Origin: Bradyrhizobium diazoefficiens
Lineage (GTDB): Bacteria; Pseudomonadota; Alphaproteobacteria; Rhizobiales; Xanthobacteraceae
Length of the DNA: 64,000 nucleotides
Assembly: GCF_016612535.1 (NCBI RefSeq)
Contig: NZ_JAENXS010000004.1
Location: 186,001 to 250,000 of the forward strand
Reading direction: 5' to 3'
Made by a program: the position numbers and the translations under genes. Shown here one piece after another: positions 1-9,905 of the stretch; position 1 is the first letter of the stretch; every line of letters starts with the position of its first letter. The notes beneath the pieces were generated by a model. It had not been told where the DNA came from. It made no database searches and worked only from the letters and a program-made list of their open reading frames with translations.

Positions 1-550
1 GAGGGCTGATCTCACCGGGCGCGCCGTTACCCCGCATGGATCGTCCTATCGTGGGGCGGTCGCTATAAATGGAAGCGACGGTGGCGCCGCCAGCGCGATG
101 CAGGACAAGCGAAGCAACTTCCGCCGCCCGCATCCAGCTTTCACGTGATATAGCCGCATGGGTTGAGGCGCGGCTTCTGCACCCACGCCTGCCGCGCCGC
201 GACGGAGCTCGCGAAGCGCCTTGAACCCGCAAAAGGCCAACATCGATGCCCCCGCCTCGATGGGCAAGTAATAGTCATGGCAAAAGTCGTCATCTCGAGC
301 AGGCCTTTTGCTATCCGATGGGATCAGGCGGCTAGACCCGCGAGGATGGACGCCCCTTGATGGACAGGCAATGAAGCAAGCGTACGTCATCAGTGATCCT
401 CAGAGATGAACAAGCAAGAGTACTGCCGCGCCCATGAGGATGACGAGCGGTACCATTCCGAGTGGCCATGCTTCCAATAAGCCGCGCGCTCGAGTTTCGG
501 TTCTCCGACAAGGGCGCACCCCACGGCCACGCGCACCGGGGACAGCATGG
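1..550. other. no confident gene
   Basis: Short open frames exist on both strands but none resembles a known protein. On the minus strand a frame ending near position 400 closes with a hydrophobic stretch (MVPLVILMGAAVLLLVHL) that could be the tail of a small membrane protein fused by rearrangement to the broken Ku gene upstream. I see no promoter, RNA gene or repeat that I can support. Confidence 0.4.
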
Positions 551-1117
551 TCAAAGCGGCGGAGGTTGTGTTCTGGATGGCCGCCAACAAGGACTGCGCA
601 CTTCGTAGGGGTACCGCAGCAGCGTACCGACCAGGCCCTTGTCCATCGGCTCAAGCGCGATGACGTGCTCGCGGTTAGTCAGCACGACGCGGCCGATCGC
701 AATCTTGTCCATTTCGTGGATGGTTTCGCGGATTACGGCGAAGGCGTCATGACCTACCTTGCCATCGGGCCGCAAATAGTAGGGCCGGATCAGGTAGCGC
801 GGGTCAATATCCGCTTTGTCGACGAACTCGCCGATCTTGATGGTCCGCATGGATTCCAGCGCAACCTCCTCGAGTTCTTCCTTGGTCACTTCGATGAAGG
901 TGTCCTTGTCCAGCATGTGGCCTTTCACGATGTCTTCGTTCGACACCTCGTCACCGGTGTCGGCATCGACCTTCAGGTACTTGATGCGATGACCGGTCTG
1001 CCGGTTGAGCTGATTGAATGAGATCTTCTCGGCCTCGGATGTGGCCGGGTAGAGCGCCACCGGGCAGGTGACGAGCGAGAGACGCATAAACCCTTTCCAA
1101 TTAGCTCGCGGGGCCAT
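551..1117 (-). pseudogene. ku: truncated Ku (DNA end-binding) protein
   Basis: Bacterial Ku binds double-strand DNA ends and recruits LigD for non-homologous end joining. The frame starts at MAPRANWKG, the usual Ku N-terminus (strand beginning FMRLSLVTCPV), and stays Ku-like through the LLRYPYEVR segment, about 174 residues. It then runs into 14 unrelated residues and stops. Full-length Ku is about 270-300 residues, so the C-terminal core and arm are missing and the product is unlikely to form the dimeric ring. Upstream start codons would add a non-conserved extension, so position 1117 is preferred. No ligD is adjacent. Bradyrhizobia commonly carry several ku copies, so loss of this one would be tolerated. 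Confidence 0.8.
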
Positions 1118-1288
1118 GTACGCAGAACTCCGGTCGGACGGCTCGGATTCAAGGCGAACGCGGCGGCTTGGTTCCGACATGTCGGCCGCCCGGACCGGAT
1201 TCGTCCCACGGCGACCGGGGGCTACGCCAGGGAATCCGCAGCCGACGGCCTGACCGGCCTTGACTCGCCTGGGAACAGATAGGGAACA

Positions 1289-1720
1289 TTGGCTGGCATG
1301 CCCGCAGTCCCCGAGAACTCATCGCCCCCATCGGTCGATCCGGAAGCGGCCACGCACCAGGCCATCGTGGCATGCGGCGGCGACGCCCGGGAGCAGTTGC
1401 GCCCTAATACGTCTGGTTTCGATCGACGCAGGATCAGGGACACCGCCATTGCCGCGATGGACCGGCGGCTCGGCGAGTCCGACGATCCGGATTTCGTCCC
1501 TTGAGGCTCGACTGGGTCCGCAACGAGATCACGCGGCTGCGCGGCAGATCCGCGCCCAGGAGCCCGAGATCCGGGTGCTGCAGCGCGCCAGCGTCCCGAG
1601 TGCGCCAACGGAGCTGCTGCTGTCGCGAATGCGGGCGACGGACGACGGGCGACGAACGACGGCCTGTGCCGCGCGCGATAGCCTACGAAAAGCAATCAAG
1701 TCGCAAATACCGCGAAGTTG
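1289..1720 (+). pseudogene. frameshifted remnant of small rhizobial hypothetical genes
   Basis: The first frame (1289-1504) begins with a proline-rich leader followed by PEAATHQAIVACGGDARE, a start I recall from short hypothetical proteins common in Bradyrhizobium, and then diverges. A second frame (from 1501) begins MRLDWVRNEITRLRG, and its natural continuation (RQIRAQEPEIRVLQRA, then a leucine-rich helix) lies in another frame, so a one-base shift breaks it at about position 1548. Function is unknown. The second part looks like a coiled coil. Recognition is from memory of the family pattern, not from a search. Confidence 0.4.
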
Positions 1721-2325
1721 ACGTGGCTCAAAGCGAACGGCCGGCTTAGGCTTACAGTTGAATCCGTACCGAGCGGCACGAACACGCTCAGGTGCCGTTT
1801 CGGTTGCGGCACCCCGGACTCCTAGGCACTCCGGGGCTCCGCTTCTAAAGCGATGCGTCGAGCGACCGCGAACAGGAAGTTGGCTCCGGAGAGCGGCTCC
1901 GCCGGAACGAAAGCCGGCACCGCGTGTTGCGATCTCACAGCCCGGCAAACGGACTAGTGAACAATTGGCCTCGGCACTCCTATCGGAGTCCGGGGCTGGT
2001 TTGCGTCGTCCCTTGCCGTCGGAAGAGCCACACTTAGGTCCCGCTCTTCGCTTGCGCCTGCCGGGCGCTTCGCTTGCCGAGCAGCTTGCCCGTAGTGGTG
2101 TTCACGAAATGGAGCCACGCACAGGCAGGGGGCACGATACCACCACGTGAGTGTCGGCCCTCGCCGCGTTCCCGTCCGCGGACATCTGAAGAGGATCGGA
2201 CGCTTCATGCACAGAGTATGTCGCACGACGTGCTTCTGCGACATTGCGGAGCACTACTTAGGGGCCGGTCCTAGCTTTCACGGCAGCCAGGCAGATACCA
2301 ATGCTGTCAGATCGGCAGTTGCCGC
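1721..2325. other. no gene; one hairpin
   Basis: About 600 bases without a convincing gene. A 7-bp perfect stem (CCCCGGA / TCCGGGG, 1812-1818 and 1830-1836) could be a transcription stop or a relic repeat. A smaller one lies near 1977-1990. Open frames here are low-complexity and arginine/proline rich, as expected for chance frames in GC-rich DNA. Confidence 0.4.
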
Positions 2326-4383
2326 CTACAGTTTTGTCCCGCCAAGTTCGATGTCGAGCCATCCCAGCGCGTTAGCCGTAGCGCGATCCTCAGCATTGAT
2401 GACGATTGTCGTCGTCTCCGCCTCAATGATTGCGGGGCCTTCCAGCACGTGCCCGGAACGTAATTTATCCAGCGCATAGATCGGTACTTCGCGCCAGGCA
2501 CCAAAGAAAACCTGCCGTTTGCCGATGGCCAATGTGGTTGCTTCAGACGCGGGCATTGGCTTGTTAGCTCGCTCAATTCGAGGGACCTCTCCAACAGCGG
2601 CGAGTCGTGCATTAACGAATACCACCTCCTGATCGCGCGAGGCATAGGTATAAAGCTCCTCATGACGGCGGTGAAAGCGCTCCTCGAGCTCGGCGATCAA
2701 GGATGGCGCTGTAAGGTCGACGTCGCTAAGCGGTACATCGACCTCGAACACCTGCTCGCCATAACGCATCTCGGCCGAACGCTCGATCACGATGGGCCCG
2801 TCGAACCAGCTGCCGAGCCGCTCGGCCGCCCGCTCCTCCAGATCCGCAAAAATCTTGCGAATGTCGGAGGGGGGCGTCCTGGCGCCTGTCTCGAAGTGAG
2901 TACGGCTGACCTCGTAGCGCAAGTCGCTGGTCAGCATACCCCACGCCGAGAGGACGGAGGCTGCCGTCGGCACTATGATGCGCGTCATCTCCAGCTCGCG
3001 CGCGACCTCCGCAGCGTGCAAGCCTGCGGCGCCGCCGAAACTTAGGAGCGCGAACTTGCGCGGATCGACGCCGCGACGCAAGGTCATCAATCTGATGCCG
3101 TCTGCCATTTTCAGATTAACGAGCCGATAGATTCCGGCAGCCGCCTCGACGCGAGTCACACCGAGCGAAGCTGCAAGGCGATCGACTGCTGTCTCCGCCG
3201 CCGCACGATCAAGCGGACGCCGTCCCCCCATGAAGGCCGCCGCATCGAGATAACCCAACACGATGTTTGCATCGGTCACGGTCGGGTCCGTACCGCCGTT
3301 GCCATAAGAGGCTGGGCCAGGCATCGCGCCAGCACTTTCGGGGCCAACGCGAAAGATACCGCCGGCGTCGACGCTGGCGATCGAGCCGCCGCCCGCCGCG
3401 ATGCTGACGATGTCCAGACTGCGCAGCGCAATGCGCTGGTCTGCGAGCCCACCATCAGCCGACAGCGTCGCGCGTCCATCGGCAATCAAGGAGATGTCGG
3501 TGCTCGTTCCGCCCATGTCGAAGGGCACCAGATCCGGCATTGCCAGCAGTTCCGCACAGCGCCTGGCACCCGAGATCCCGCCCGCGGGACCCGATAGCAC
3601 GGTCGCCGCGGCGAGACGCCCCGCCTCCTCGACCGGCGCCATGCCGCCATGGGAGAGAATGATGAACAAGCTCCCCGCAAACCCCGCGTCGGCCAGGCGC
3701 CGCTCGAGCCGGGTCAGATAGTGCCGGACGGCAGGACCGACATAGGCGTTCACAATCGTGGTGGAGACCCGCTCGTACTCCTTGATCTGTGGCAGCACGT
3801 CACTTGACCGTGACACGCTCACTCCAGGCAGCTCGCGTGCCAGCCGCTCTGCTGCCGCGAACTCGTGCGAAGGGTTACGATAGGCATGCAGGAAGCAAAT
3901 CGCGACCGAAGTAGCGCCAGAGGCGCGGATCGCCGCGATCGCCTTGCCGAGTGAATCATCATCAAGCGGCAGGAGCACGTCACCGTTCGGCCGCAGTCGC
4001 TCGCGGACGCCGAAGCGGAGTTCGCGCGGCACCAGCGGCTCTGGCGGCGGGGTCCGCAGATCATAGCGATCGCCTTTCAATCCCTCGCGCATCTCGATGA
4101 TGTCGCGGTGGCCCTCCGTGGTCAGCAGCGCGACTTTCGCGCCCTTGCGTTCAAGGAGCGCGTTCGTCGCGACCGTGGTGCCGTGGACCAGCCGTTGCGT
4201 CGCCGCCAACATATCGGCCCGCGACATGTCGACGCGCCGCGCGAGTTCATCGAGGCCGGCCATCACGCCGACAGACTGGTCCTGCGGCGTGGAAGGAGAT
4301 TTCGCGAACACGGTGCGCCCGGTAGCGTCAATCGCGACCAGATCAGTGAACGTGCCGCCAACGTCAATGCCAATCGTCAACAT
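2326..4383 (-). CDS. hyuA: hydantoinase/oxoprolinase subunit A
   Basis: ATP-dependent hydrolysis of a cyclic amide such as 5-oxoproline or N-methylhydantoin, acting with the B subunit encoded directly upstream. The 685 residues match the usual 680-720 length of the HyuA family. The N-terminus has the actin-fold phosphate motif IGIDVGGTFTDL, and the middle has a second ATPase motif, FDMGGTSTDISL, preceded by the HGG and LSGPAGG segments typical of the hydantoinase A domain. The C-terminal third is the small beta-rich domain. The start at 4383 lies two bases after the hyuB stop, which implies translational coupling. It is the last gene of the liv-aminotransferase-hyuBA operon. The substrate cannot be read from sequence. 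Confidence 0.9.
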   Translation of the reverse strand: MLTIGIDVGGTFTDLVAIDATGRTVFAKSPSTPQDQSVGVMAGLDELARRVDMSRADMLAATQRLVHGTTVATNALLERKGAKVALLTTEGHRDIIEMREGLKGDRYDLRTPPPEPLVPRELRFGVRERLRPNGDVLLPLDDDSLGKAIAAIRASGATSVAICFLHAYRNPSHEFAAAERLARELPGVSVSRSSDVLPQIKEYERVSTTIVNAYVGPAVRHYLTRLERRLADAGFAGSLFIILSHGGMAPVEEAGRLAAATVLSGPAGGISGARRCAELLAMPDLVPFDMGGTSTDISLIADGRATLSADGGLADQRIALRSLDIVSIAAGGGSIASVDAGGIFRVGPESAGAMPGPASYGNGGTDPTVTDANIVLGYLDAAAFMGGRRPLDRAAAETAVDRLAASLGVTRVEAAAGIYRLVNLKMADGIRLMTLRRGVDPRKFALLSFGGAAGLHAAEVARELEMTRIIVPTAASVLSAWGMLTSDLRYEVSRTHFETGARTPPSDIRKIFADLEERAAERLGSWFDGPIVIERSAEMRYGEQVFEVDVPLSDVDLTAPSLIAELEERFHRRHEELYTYASRDQEVVFVNARLAAVGEVPRIERANKPMPASEATTLAIGKRQVFFGAWREVPIYALDKLRSGHVLEGPAIIEAETTTIVINAEDRATANALGWLDIELGGTKL

Positions 4384-4385
4384 CT

Positions 4386-6077
4386 TTACTTAACCACTTC
4401 TATCGTTGCGCCCGAAGCTACGAGACCCTGCACCTCATCGCGTTGGCGCGCCTGCGGCGTGCGCCGCTCGGGGGGCCCCCACCCTCCGCCGCCGGCGGAG
4501 CGGACCTCGAGGCAGTCTCCCGGGTGAATTTCGATTCCAACCTCCTTGGTTCGCAGCACGCGCGGTGGGCGCCCCGCGGACACCAGGCGGTAGTGATGCG
4601 GCGCCCCATCCTTGCCGCCCAGCATGCCGCACGCGCCATGCCGGGCACCATCACCTGCGGTGTTGGCAAGCGCGGGCTTCTCGGTTTCGAAGACGAGATC
4701 GAGGTTGACGCCGTGACCGCCGCGGAATTGACCGTCACCGCCTGAATTGGGCCGATACTCATGATGACGGAAGTGAAGGGGGAAGCGAGCTTCCGCGACC
4801 TCGATGCTGCCGAACTTGAGGCCACCGACAGTGTGCCATTCGCCGATGGAAGACCAGCCATCACCGCGAGAAGAAGCGCCACCGCCAGGGCGCGCCTGGA
4901 ACATATGCCAGATGAAGCTGCGCCCGCTGCGAGGATTCTCCCCCTGCACAGCGATCCGGAAACGCCGGCTCCAGCCACCCATGGCTCGATCTGGACAAGA
5001 TCCTGACAGTGCCTTGACCACGGCCTCGACGATCTCGTTCGATGGATGGCTGGTGCACAGCGTCACAGGCCGGCCGGGATCCGCCCACACAATCGTGCCC
5101 TGCTTGGCAATAACAGTGAGCGGGCGCAGCGCGCCAGCGTTCTTGGGAATTTCGGCGTCGATGAGATAAGCAAAAGCCATCACGACTGCCGCATGCATAT
5201 TGGCATGCGACGAATTGACAAAGCTGGTGCTCTGCGGGTCTGATCCGGACAGATCGACTTCGATCTGACTGCCTGTCTTCGTGACCTTGGCTGCAATTCG
5301 GATATCGCTGCGGCCGTGGCCATCGTCATCGAGGAAGGCCTCACCGTAGAACACGCCATCCTTCCAGGCCGAGACCACCGCTCGCGTCTGTTGTTCGGCG
5401 GCATCGAGGATGGATTCGATCGCGGCTTCGACCACCGGCGCGCCGAATTCGGCGAACAGCCGTCCCATTCGCCGCTCGCCCATGTGCGCGGCTCCGATCA
5501 TGGCTGCAAGATCACCGCGGAAATCGTGAGCATTGCGCACATTCAGTGCCAGCATGTCGAGAATGTCCTCGCGCAGCCGGCCAGCCTCATAGAGCTTGAT
5601 CGGAGGAATGCGCAGTCCCTCCTGCCAGATTTCGGTCGCGGCGGGGTTATAGGCGCCGTGCGTTGCGCCGCCGATATCGCTCTGGTGCGCGCGCACGATG
5701 CTCCAGAACAGCCTCCTGCCGCCGTCGAAGACCGGCACGAATGCGGTCAGGTCGGGCAAATGGCTGCCGCCGTGATAGGGATCATTCATCAGGATGACGT
5801 CGCCGGGCGCGACATCCTTGAAGCGCTCCTCCACTGCGCGCGTCGCCCAAGGCAGCGCGCCGACATGGACCGGGATGTGGTCGGCTTGGGCAATCAGACG
5901 GGACTTGACGTCGCAGATCGCCAACGAGAAGTCGCGGCTTGAGTTGAGGATCTGCGAATAGGACGTGCGAAGCATCGCTTCGCCCATTTCCGCAACGATC
6001 GAGCTCAGCCGATGCTGAACGACGGACCGCGTGATGGGATCAACCTTGTGGGCCATTCTCGCACCTATTTCAGACAA
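4386..6077 (-). CDS. hyuB: hydantoinase/oxoprolinase subunit B
   Basis: Catalytic partner of HyuA. The 563 residues carry the family signature early (DFSLAICD near residue 50, then ALPWATRAVEE and MNDPYHGGSHLPDL), the GGGGWGPPE segment close to the C-terminus and a short tail. Length agrees with the family (about 520-600). The frame opens with MSEIGARMAHKVDPITRSVV; the second methionine (MAHKVDP) is an equally plausible start. It sits 69 bases downstream of the aminotransferase gene, in line with one transcript. Homologues act on N-methylhydantoin, 5-oxoproline, acetone or acetophenone. The aminotransferase and Liv transporter nearby favour an amide or amino-acid-derived substrate. Confidence 0.88.
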   Translation of the reverse strand: MSEIGARMAHKVDPITRSVVQHRLSSIVAEMGEAMLRTSYSQILNSSRDFSLAICDVKSRLIAQADHIPVHVGALPWATRAVEERFKDVAPGDVILMNDPYHGGSHLPDLTAFVPVFDGGRRLFWSIVRAHQSDIGGATHGAYNPAATEIWQEGLRIPPIKLYEAGRLREDILDMLALNVRNAHDFRGDLAAMIGAAHMGERRMGRLFAEFGAPVVEAAIESILDAAEQQTRAVVSAWKDGVFYGEAFLDDDGHGRSDIRIAAKVTKTGSQIEVDLSGSDPQSTSFVNSSHANMHAAVVMAFAYLIDAEIPKNAGALRPLTVIAKQGTIVWADPGRPVTLCTSHPSNEIVEAVVKALSGSCPDRAMGGWSRRFRIAVQGENPRSGRSFIWHMFQARPGGGASSRGDGWSSIGEWHTVGGLKFGSIEVAEARFPLHFRHHEYRPNSGGDGQFRGGHGVNLDLVFETEKPALANTAGDGARHGACGMLGGKDGAPHHYRLVSAGRPPRVLRTKEVGIEIHPGDCLEVRSAGGGGWGPPERRTPQARQRDEVQGLVASGATIEVVK

Positions 6078-6146
6078 TATGTTTCGCGGCGCGATGGCCC
6101 ATCGGCCCCACGCGAGACTTACCAGCTTTTAGAACTCAAGGACGCG

Positions 6147-7463
6147 TCAGGTTTTCGACGCGACCTGTGCAAGTGCATCCGCGGCGGCTCGGACGATGCT
6201 TTCGATATCGGCATCCGTCATCGGTAGCGACAACGCCATCAATCCGTAGCCGGCGGCGAGAACGCCGCGATTGAGGAACTCGAGGTTGAACACCGTTTGC
6301 CGTTTGGCCTCGCTTTCGCTCATGTAAGCAGAGCGATAGTCGCGGATCGGGCGCTCGGCGAAGTGCAATTTCAACAGCGATCCGAGGCCGACCGCGGTAC
6401 CCGGCACGCCATGGCGGCGGAATGCGTCGTTGATGCCTTTTCGTACCGCCTCGCCGATCGCATCCAGCCGCGCGAATGCGTTCTGGTCCAAGAGCTCCAT
6501 AGCCGCGAGCCCCGCTCTCATCGTGACCGGGTTGGCCGAGAACGTGCCGCCATGGGGCAAGGCTGGCTTTCCATGGCGCGGATCGAAGACGGCCATGACA
6601 TCCCTTTTGCCGGTGATTGCGCCGACCGGAAACCCACCGCCGATGATCTTACCGAGCGTGGTGAGATCAGGATCGATGCCCCACAGGCCCTGGGCGCCGT
6701 GGTAACCGAGTCGGAATGAAATCACCTCATCGAAGATCAGTAGCGCGCCGACTTCCCGCGTCGCCCGGCGCAGGGCTTCGAGGTAGGCCCTGTCGGCGGG
6801 TACGAGGCCGGCGCGGTTCGGCATCGGATCGACCAGCACACAGGCGAGATCGCGGCCATGCTCCCGGATCAGGCTGACGGCGCCCTCGATATCGTTAAAG
6901 GGAATCGTTACGACGTCGGCAAGCACCTTGTCCGGCGTACCTTTGGCATAGGCAACCGAAACAGGCGCGTTGCCGCCCCAATCTGCCGGCTTCGGGTCGA
7001 GACTTACCTCGGCATAATCGTAGGAACCGTGGTAAGCACCCTCGCACTTGGCGATTTTCGGTCGCCCGGTAAATGCACGCGCCGCCTTCAGCGCCATCAT
7101 CACGGCTTCCGTTCCGGAGTTGGCAAACCGGACCTGATCGACTGAGGGCAACCGCGCGGCAAGCAGCTCGGCCAGATCAATCTCCGATTCTGTCGGCATG
7201 CCGAATGCAGAACCGATCGCGAGCTGCCGCGTCGCCGCCGCGACAAGCGCCGGATGGGCGTGACCGTGAATCAACGAGGTGAAATTGTTGATGCAATCGA
7301 TCAGTTCATTGCCGTCGACATCCCAAACCCGGCATCCCTCCCCGCGCGCGGCGTAGATTGGATAAGGTTTCATGAACACCGTGGTGCGGGTGTTGCCGCC
7401 CGGCAGGCTTGTCAGTGCGCGATCGTAGAGCGCTTTCGACTTTGAAGTTGTGTCAGGATACAT
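6147..7463 (-). CDS. class III aminotransferase, glutamate-1-semialdehyde aminomutase-like
   Basis: PLP enzyme of 438 residues, close in pattern to glutamate-1-semialdehyde 2,1-aminomutase (HemL) but in a catabolic setting. Visible are the N-terminal PGGNTRTT motif, the cofactor-binding FANSGTEAVMMALKAAR, the DEVISFR aspartate and the Schiff-base lysine in LGKIIGGGFPVGA. HemL itself is a housekeeping biosynthetic gene. This copy lies between a Liv ABC transporter and hyuBA, so it more likely transaminates an imported amino compound; stereo-inverting D-phenylglycine aminotransferases and beta-amino acid aminotransferases belong to this subgroup. It starts 24 bases after livF. Substrate is unknown. 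Confidence 0.85.
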   Translation of the reverse strand: MYPDTTSKSKALYDRALTSLPGGNTRTTVFMKPYPIYAARGEGCRVWDVDGNELIDCINNFTSLIHGHAHPALVAAATRQLAIGSAFGMPTESEIDLAELLAARLPSVDQVRFANSGTEAVMMALKAARAFTGRPKIAKCEGAYHGSYDYAEVSLDPKPADWGGNAPVSVAYAKGTPDKVLADVVTIPFNDIEGAVSLIREHGRDLACVLVDPMPNRAGLVPADRAYLEALRRATREVGALLIFDEVISFRLGYHGAQGLWGIDPDLTTLGKIIGGGFPVGAITGKRDVMAVFDPRHGKPALPHGGTFSANPVTMRAGLAAMELLDQNAFARLDAIGEAVRKGINDAFRRHGVPGTAVGLGSLLKLHFAERPIRDYRSAYMSESEAKRQTVFNLEFLNRGVLAAGYGLMALSLPMTDADIESIVRAAADALAQVASKT

Positions 7464-7487
7464 CTTCGTGTTTCCTTGCTCGAGGGT

Positions 7488-8195
7488 TTAGCGTCCGAGA
7501 TAAGCTTCGCGGACGCGCGTGTTCTGCTTGAGGTCGTCGGCCGTGCCCTGAAGAACGATGCGGCCCGTTTCCAGCACGTAGGCCCGGTCCGCCACCGACA
7601 ATGCCAGCACCGTATTCTGCTCCACGACCAGGATCGTGAGCCCGCTGTCGGCGATCTGCCTGACCCGCTCGTAGACCTCTTCCGCCAGGCGCGGTGCGAG
7701 CCCAAGCGAGGGCTCGTCGAGCATGAGCAAACGCGGCCTGGCCATCAGCGCCCGCCCAATTGCCAGCATCTGCTGCTCACCTCCGGACAGAGACCAGCCG
7801 AGCTGCCGGCGGCGCTCCTTCAGGCGGGGAAAGAGGTCGAACGCCCGTGCGAGATCGTCGGCGATCGGCTGGCGCCAGCGCCGCCAGTTCACCGTGGCGA
7901 TGGTGAGGTTCTCCTCCACCGTCAGGCCGGGAAAAATCCGCCGTCCTTCGGGCGCCTGGGAGATGCCGAGCGCGACGCGGCGGTCGCTGCCGAGCCGAGC
8001 CAGCGAGGCCCCTTCGAATACGATCTCGCCCGACCTCACGGGATTCAGACCCGAGATCGCCTGCAAGAGCGTGGTCTTGCCGGCGCCGTTGGCGCCGATC
8101 AGGGCAACCGTCTCGCCGCGCCCCACCTCCAGCGTCACGTCTTGCAGCGCGACGATGTCGCCATAGGCGACCGTCAGATCGTTACACGCCAGCAT
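7488..8195 (-). CDS. livF: branched-chain amino acid/amide ABC transporter ATPase LivF
   Basis: Second ATP-binding subunit of a Liv-type importer, 235 residues. Walker A is GANGAGKTTLL, the signature is LSGGEQQMLAIGRAL, and Walker B is LLMLDEPSLGLAP, which is characteristic of LivF. A longer frame opens at 8270, but the family start MLACNDLTVAYG lies at 8195, overlapping the livG end by 14 bases, so 8195 is chosen. It hydrolyses ATP at the cytoplasmic face of the LivHM channel. Confidence 0.92.
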   Translation of the reverse strand: MLACNDLTVAYGDIVALQDVTLEVGRGETVALIGANGAGKTTLLQAISGLNPVRSGEIVFEGASLARLGSDRRVALGISQAPEGRRIFPGLTVEENLTIATVNWRRWRQPIADDLARAFDLFPRLKERRRQLGWSLSGGEQQMLAIGRALMARPRLLMLDEPSLGLAPRLAEEVYERVRQIADSGLTILVVEQNTVLALSVADRAYVLETGRIVLQGTADDLKQNTRVREAYLGR

Positions 8196-8919
8196 GACGA
8201 TAACCTTCGCCGAGATAGGCCGACAGCACTGCGGGATCGCACTGGATCTCAGATGGCGTGCCCTCGGCAATCTTGCAGCCGAAATTCAGCACGATGATCC
8301 GCTCCGCCAGGCGCATCACCATCCCCATATTGTGTTCGATCAGAAGGATGGCGATCCGATGTTTAGCCCTCAAATCCGTGAGCTGGTCGACCAGCTGATC
8401 AACCTCGGCGGAATTCAGTCCGGCAGCCGGTTCGTCGAGCAGCAGCACGCGGGGTTCGCAGGCGAGCGCCCGGCACATCTCGACCATGCGCCGGTGACCA
8501 TAGGACAGGGACCCGATAGGGGCTTGCGCGTCCGCCGCAAGCCCCATCTGGTCGAGCAAGGCCATGGCCCGCTCGCGGAGCTGCAACTCGCTTCGGCCGC
8601 TTTTGATAACAGCACCGGTCATGACGTTTTCGAGCACACTCAACCTTTCGAAAGGACGGCCGTGCTGAAAGGTGCGCCCGAGCCCGCCACGGATTCGCTT
8701 GTGCGTCGCAGCGCGAGTCATATCCCATCCATCGAGCAACACCCTGCCCTTGTCAGGCAAAACAAGTCCGGTAAGGACATTGAGCAGGGTCGACTTGCCG
8801 GCGCCATTTGGGCCGATGACAGCGACAAATTGGCCCTCCTCGACTGACAGATCGATGTCGGAGAGTGCGGCAAGCCCGCCGTAACGCTTGGCGACTCCTT
8901 TGGCCTGCAGCAGGCTCAT
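8182..8919 (-). CDS. livG: branched-chain amino acid/amide ABC transporter ATPase LivG
   Basis: First ATP-binding subunit of the Liv-type importer, 245 residues. Walker A is GPNGAGKSTLLNVLTG, the signature is LSYGHRRMVEMCRAL (typical of LivG, where GGQ is replaced), and Walker B is VLLLDEPAAGLN. The C-terminal helix region ending in LGEG fits the LivG family. The start MSLLQAKGVAKRYGG at 8919 overlaps the livM stop by four bases. The longer frame upstream is the livM gene read in another frame and is rejected. Confidence 0.92.
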   Translation of the reverse strand: MSLLQAKGVAKRYGGLAALSDIDLSVEEGQFVAVIGPNGAGKSTLLNVLTGLVLPDKGRVLLDGWDMTRAATHKRIRGGLGRTFQHGRPFERLSVLENVMTGAVIKSGRSELQLRERAMALLDQMGLAADAQAPIGSLSYGHRRMVEMCRALACEPRVLLLDEPAAGLNSAEVDQLVDQLTDLRAKHRIAILLIEHNMGMVMRLAERIIVLNFGCKIAEGTPSEIQCDPAVLSAYLGEGYRHAGV

Positions 8920-9902
8920 GGCCGCACCTCTTCTGAGGCAGCGAGCAAGCCCGGAATGTTCATTCGCCCATTGCGGCGGAGCCTGGCCGGCCAGCGAATC
9001 CCGGCGAGGCCTGAAGGCAGGAAGATGAGAATGGCGAGGACAAAAAGACCGAAGAACGCGAGATAGGCCGGCCCAAGGAAGCGCAGCCATTCGGGCAGGA
9101 AGGTCACGAGCATTGCTCCCAGAATGGCGCCGACGATCGATCCCTCGCCGCCGACTACCAGCATCGCGAGGTAAGTGATGGAGTGCGCATAGCCAAAGTC
9201 CTCAGGCGAAATGAAGCGCATGTGGCAGGCAAACAAGCCTCCGGCGACGGCGGCATAGACCGACGAGAGGACGAAGGCCGCGAGCTTGACCCTGCGAACG
9301 TCGATGCCTGTCATCGACGAGGCAGTCTCGTCATCGCGAACGGCGATCATCGCCCGCCCATGGCGGGAGGCATGAATGAGCGCAGCGACGATGGCGGAAG
9401 CTGCGAGCACAACTAGAGCAAACCACAGATAACTGCGCTCATCGGACAGGGCATGGCCGGCGATTTGAAGCTCGGGAATACGGGAGATGCCATTGGTGCC
9501 GCCGGTCACCTCGATCCAGTTGGCGGCGACAATGGAGAAAGACACGTTGAACCCGAGCGTTGCCAGTGCGAGATAGTGGCCTTTCAGCCGCAGAAGCGGA
9601 ACGCCAATCAAGATGGCCACGACCGCCGTGCCGGCAACCGCGACGGGGAGTGCGAGCCATGATGACCACCCAAGCAGCGTGGTCAGCAGTGCAACCCCGT
9701 AGGCGCCCATCCCGACGAACGCTGCATGACCAAGCGAGATCAGACCGGCGTAGCCGAAAGCGAAGTTAAGCCCGATCACTGCGACTGCCGAGATCACGGC
9801 AAGGTTGACGAGCCGAAGATGGTAGTCGGTGAGCAGCATCGACAGGCCGAATCCAGCGATCAGAATGACGGCGCCTAACAGGAGCGGGAAGCGTACGGGC
9901 AT
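8916..9902 (-). CDS. livM: Liv-type ABC transporter permease LivM
   Basis: Membrane channel subunit, 328 residues with about nine hydrophobic segments. The family motif is visible as NFAFGYAGLISLGHAAFVGMGAYG, shown here only to identify the conserved loop around residues 45-68, followed later by GEGSIVGAILGAMLV, the cytoplasmic loop that contacts the ATPase. It sits three bases after livH and overlaps livG, so the four transporter genes are probably co-translated. Confidence 0.9.
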   Translation of the reverse strand: MPVRFPLLLGAVILIAGFGLSMLLTDYHLRLVNLAVISAVAVIGLNFAFGYAGLISLGHAAFVGMGAYGVALLTTLLGWSSWLALPVAVAGTAVVAILIGVPLLRLKGHYLALATLGFNVSFSIVAANWIEVTGGTNGISRIPELQIAGHALSDERSYLWFALVVLAASAIVAALIHASRHGRAMIAVRDDETASSMTGIDVRRVKLAAFVLSSVYAAVAGGLFACHMRFISPEDFGYAHSITYLAMLVVGGEGSIVGAILGAMLVTFLPEWLRFLGPAYLAFFGLFVLAILIFLPSGLAGIRWPARLRRNGRMNIPGLLAASEEVRP

Positions 9903-9905
9903 CGA

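Noticed and set aside
7476..8297. Long plus-strand open frame of 273 codons
   Set aside because: It is the antisense of livF and its flank; composition is that of a shadow frame in GC-rich DNA and no motif is present.
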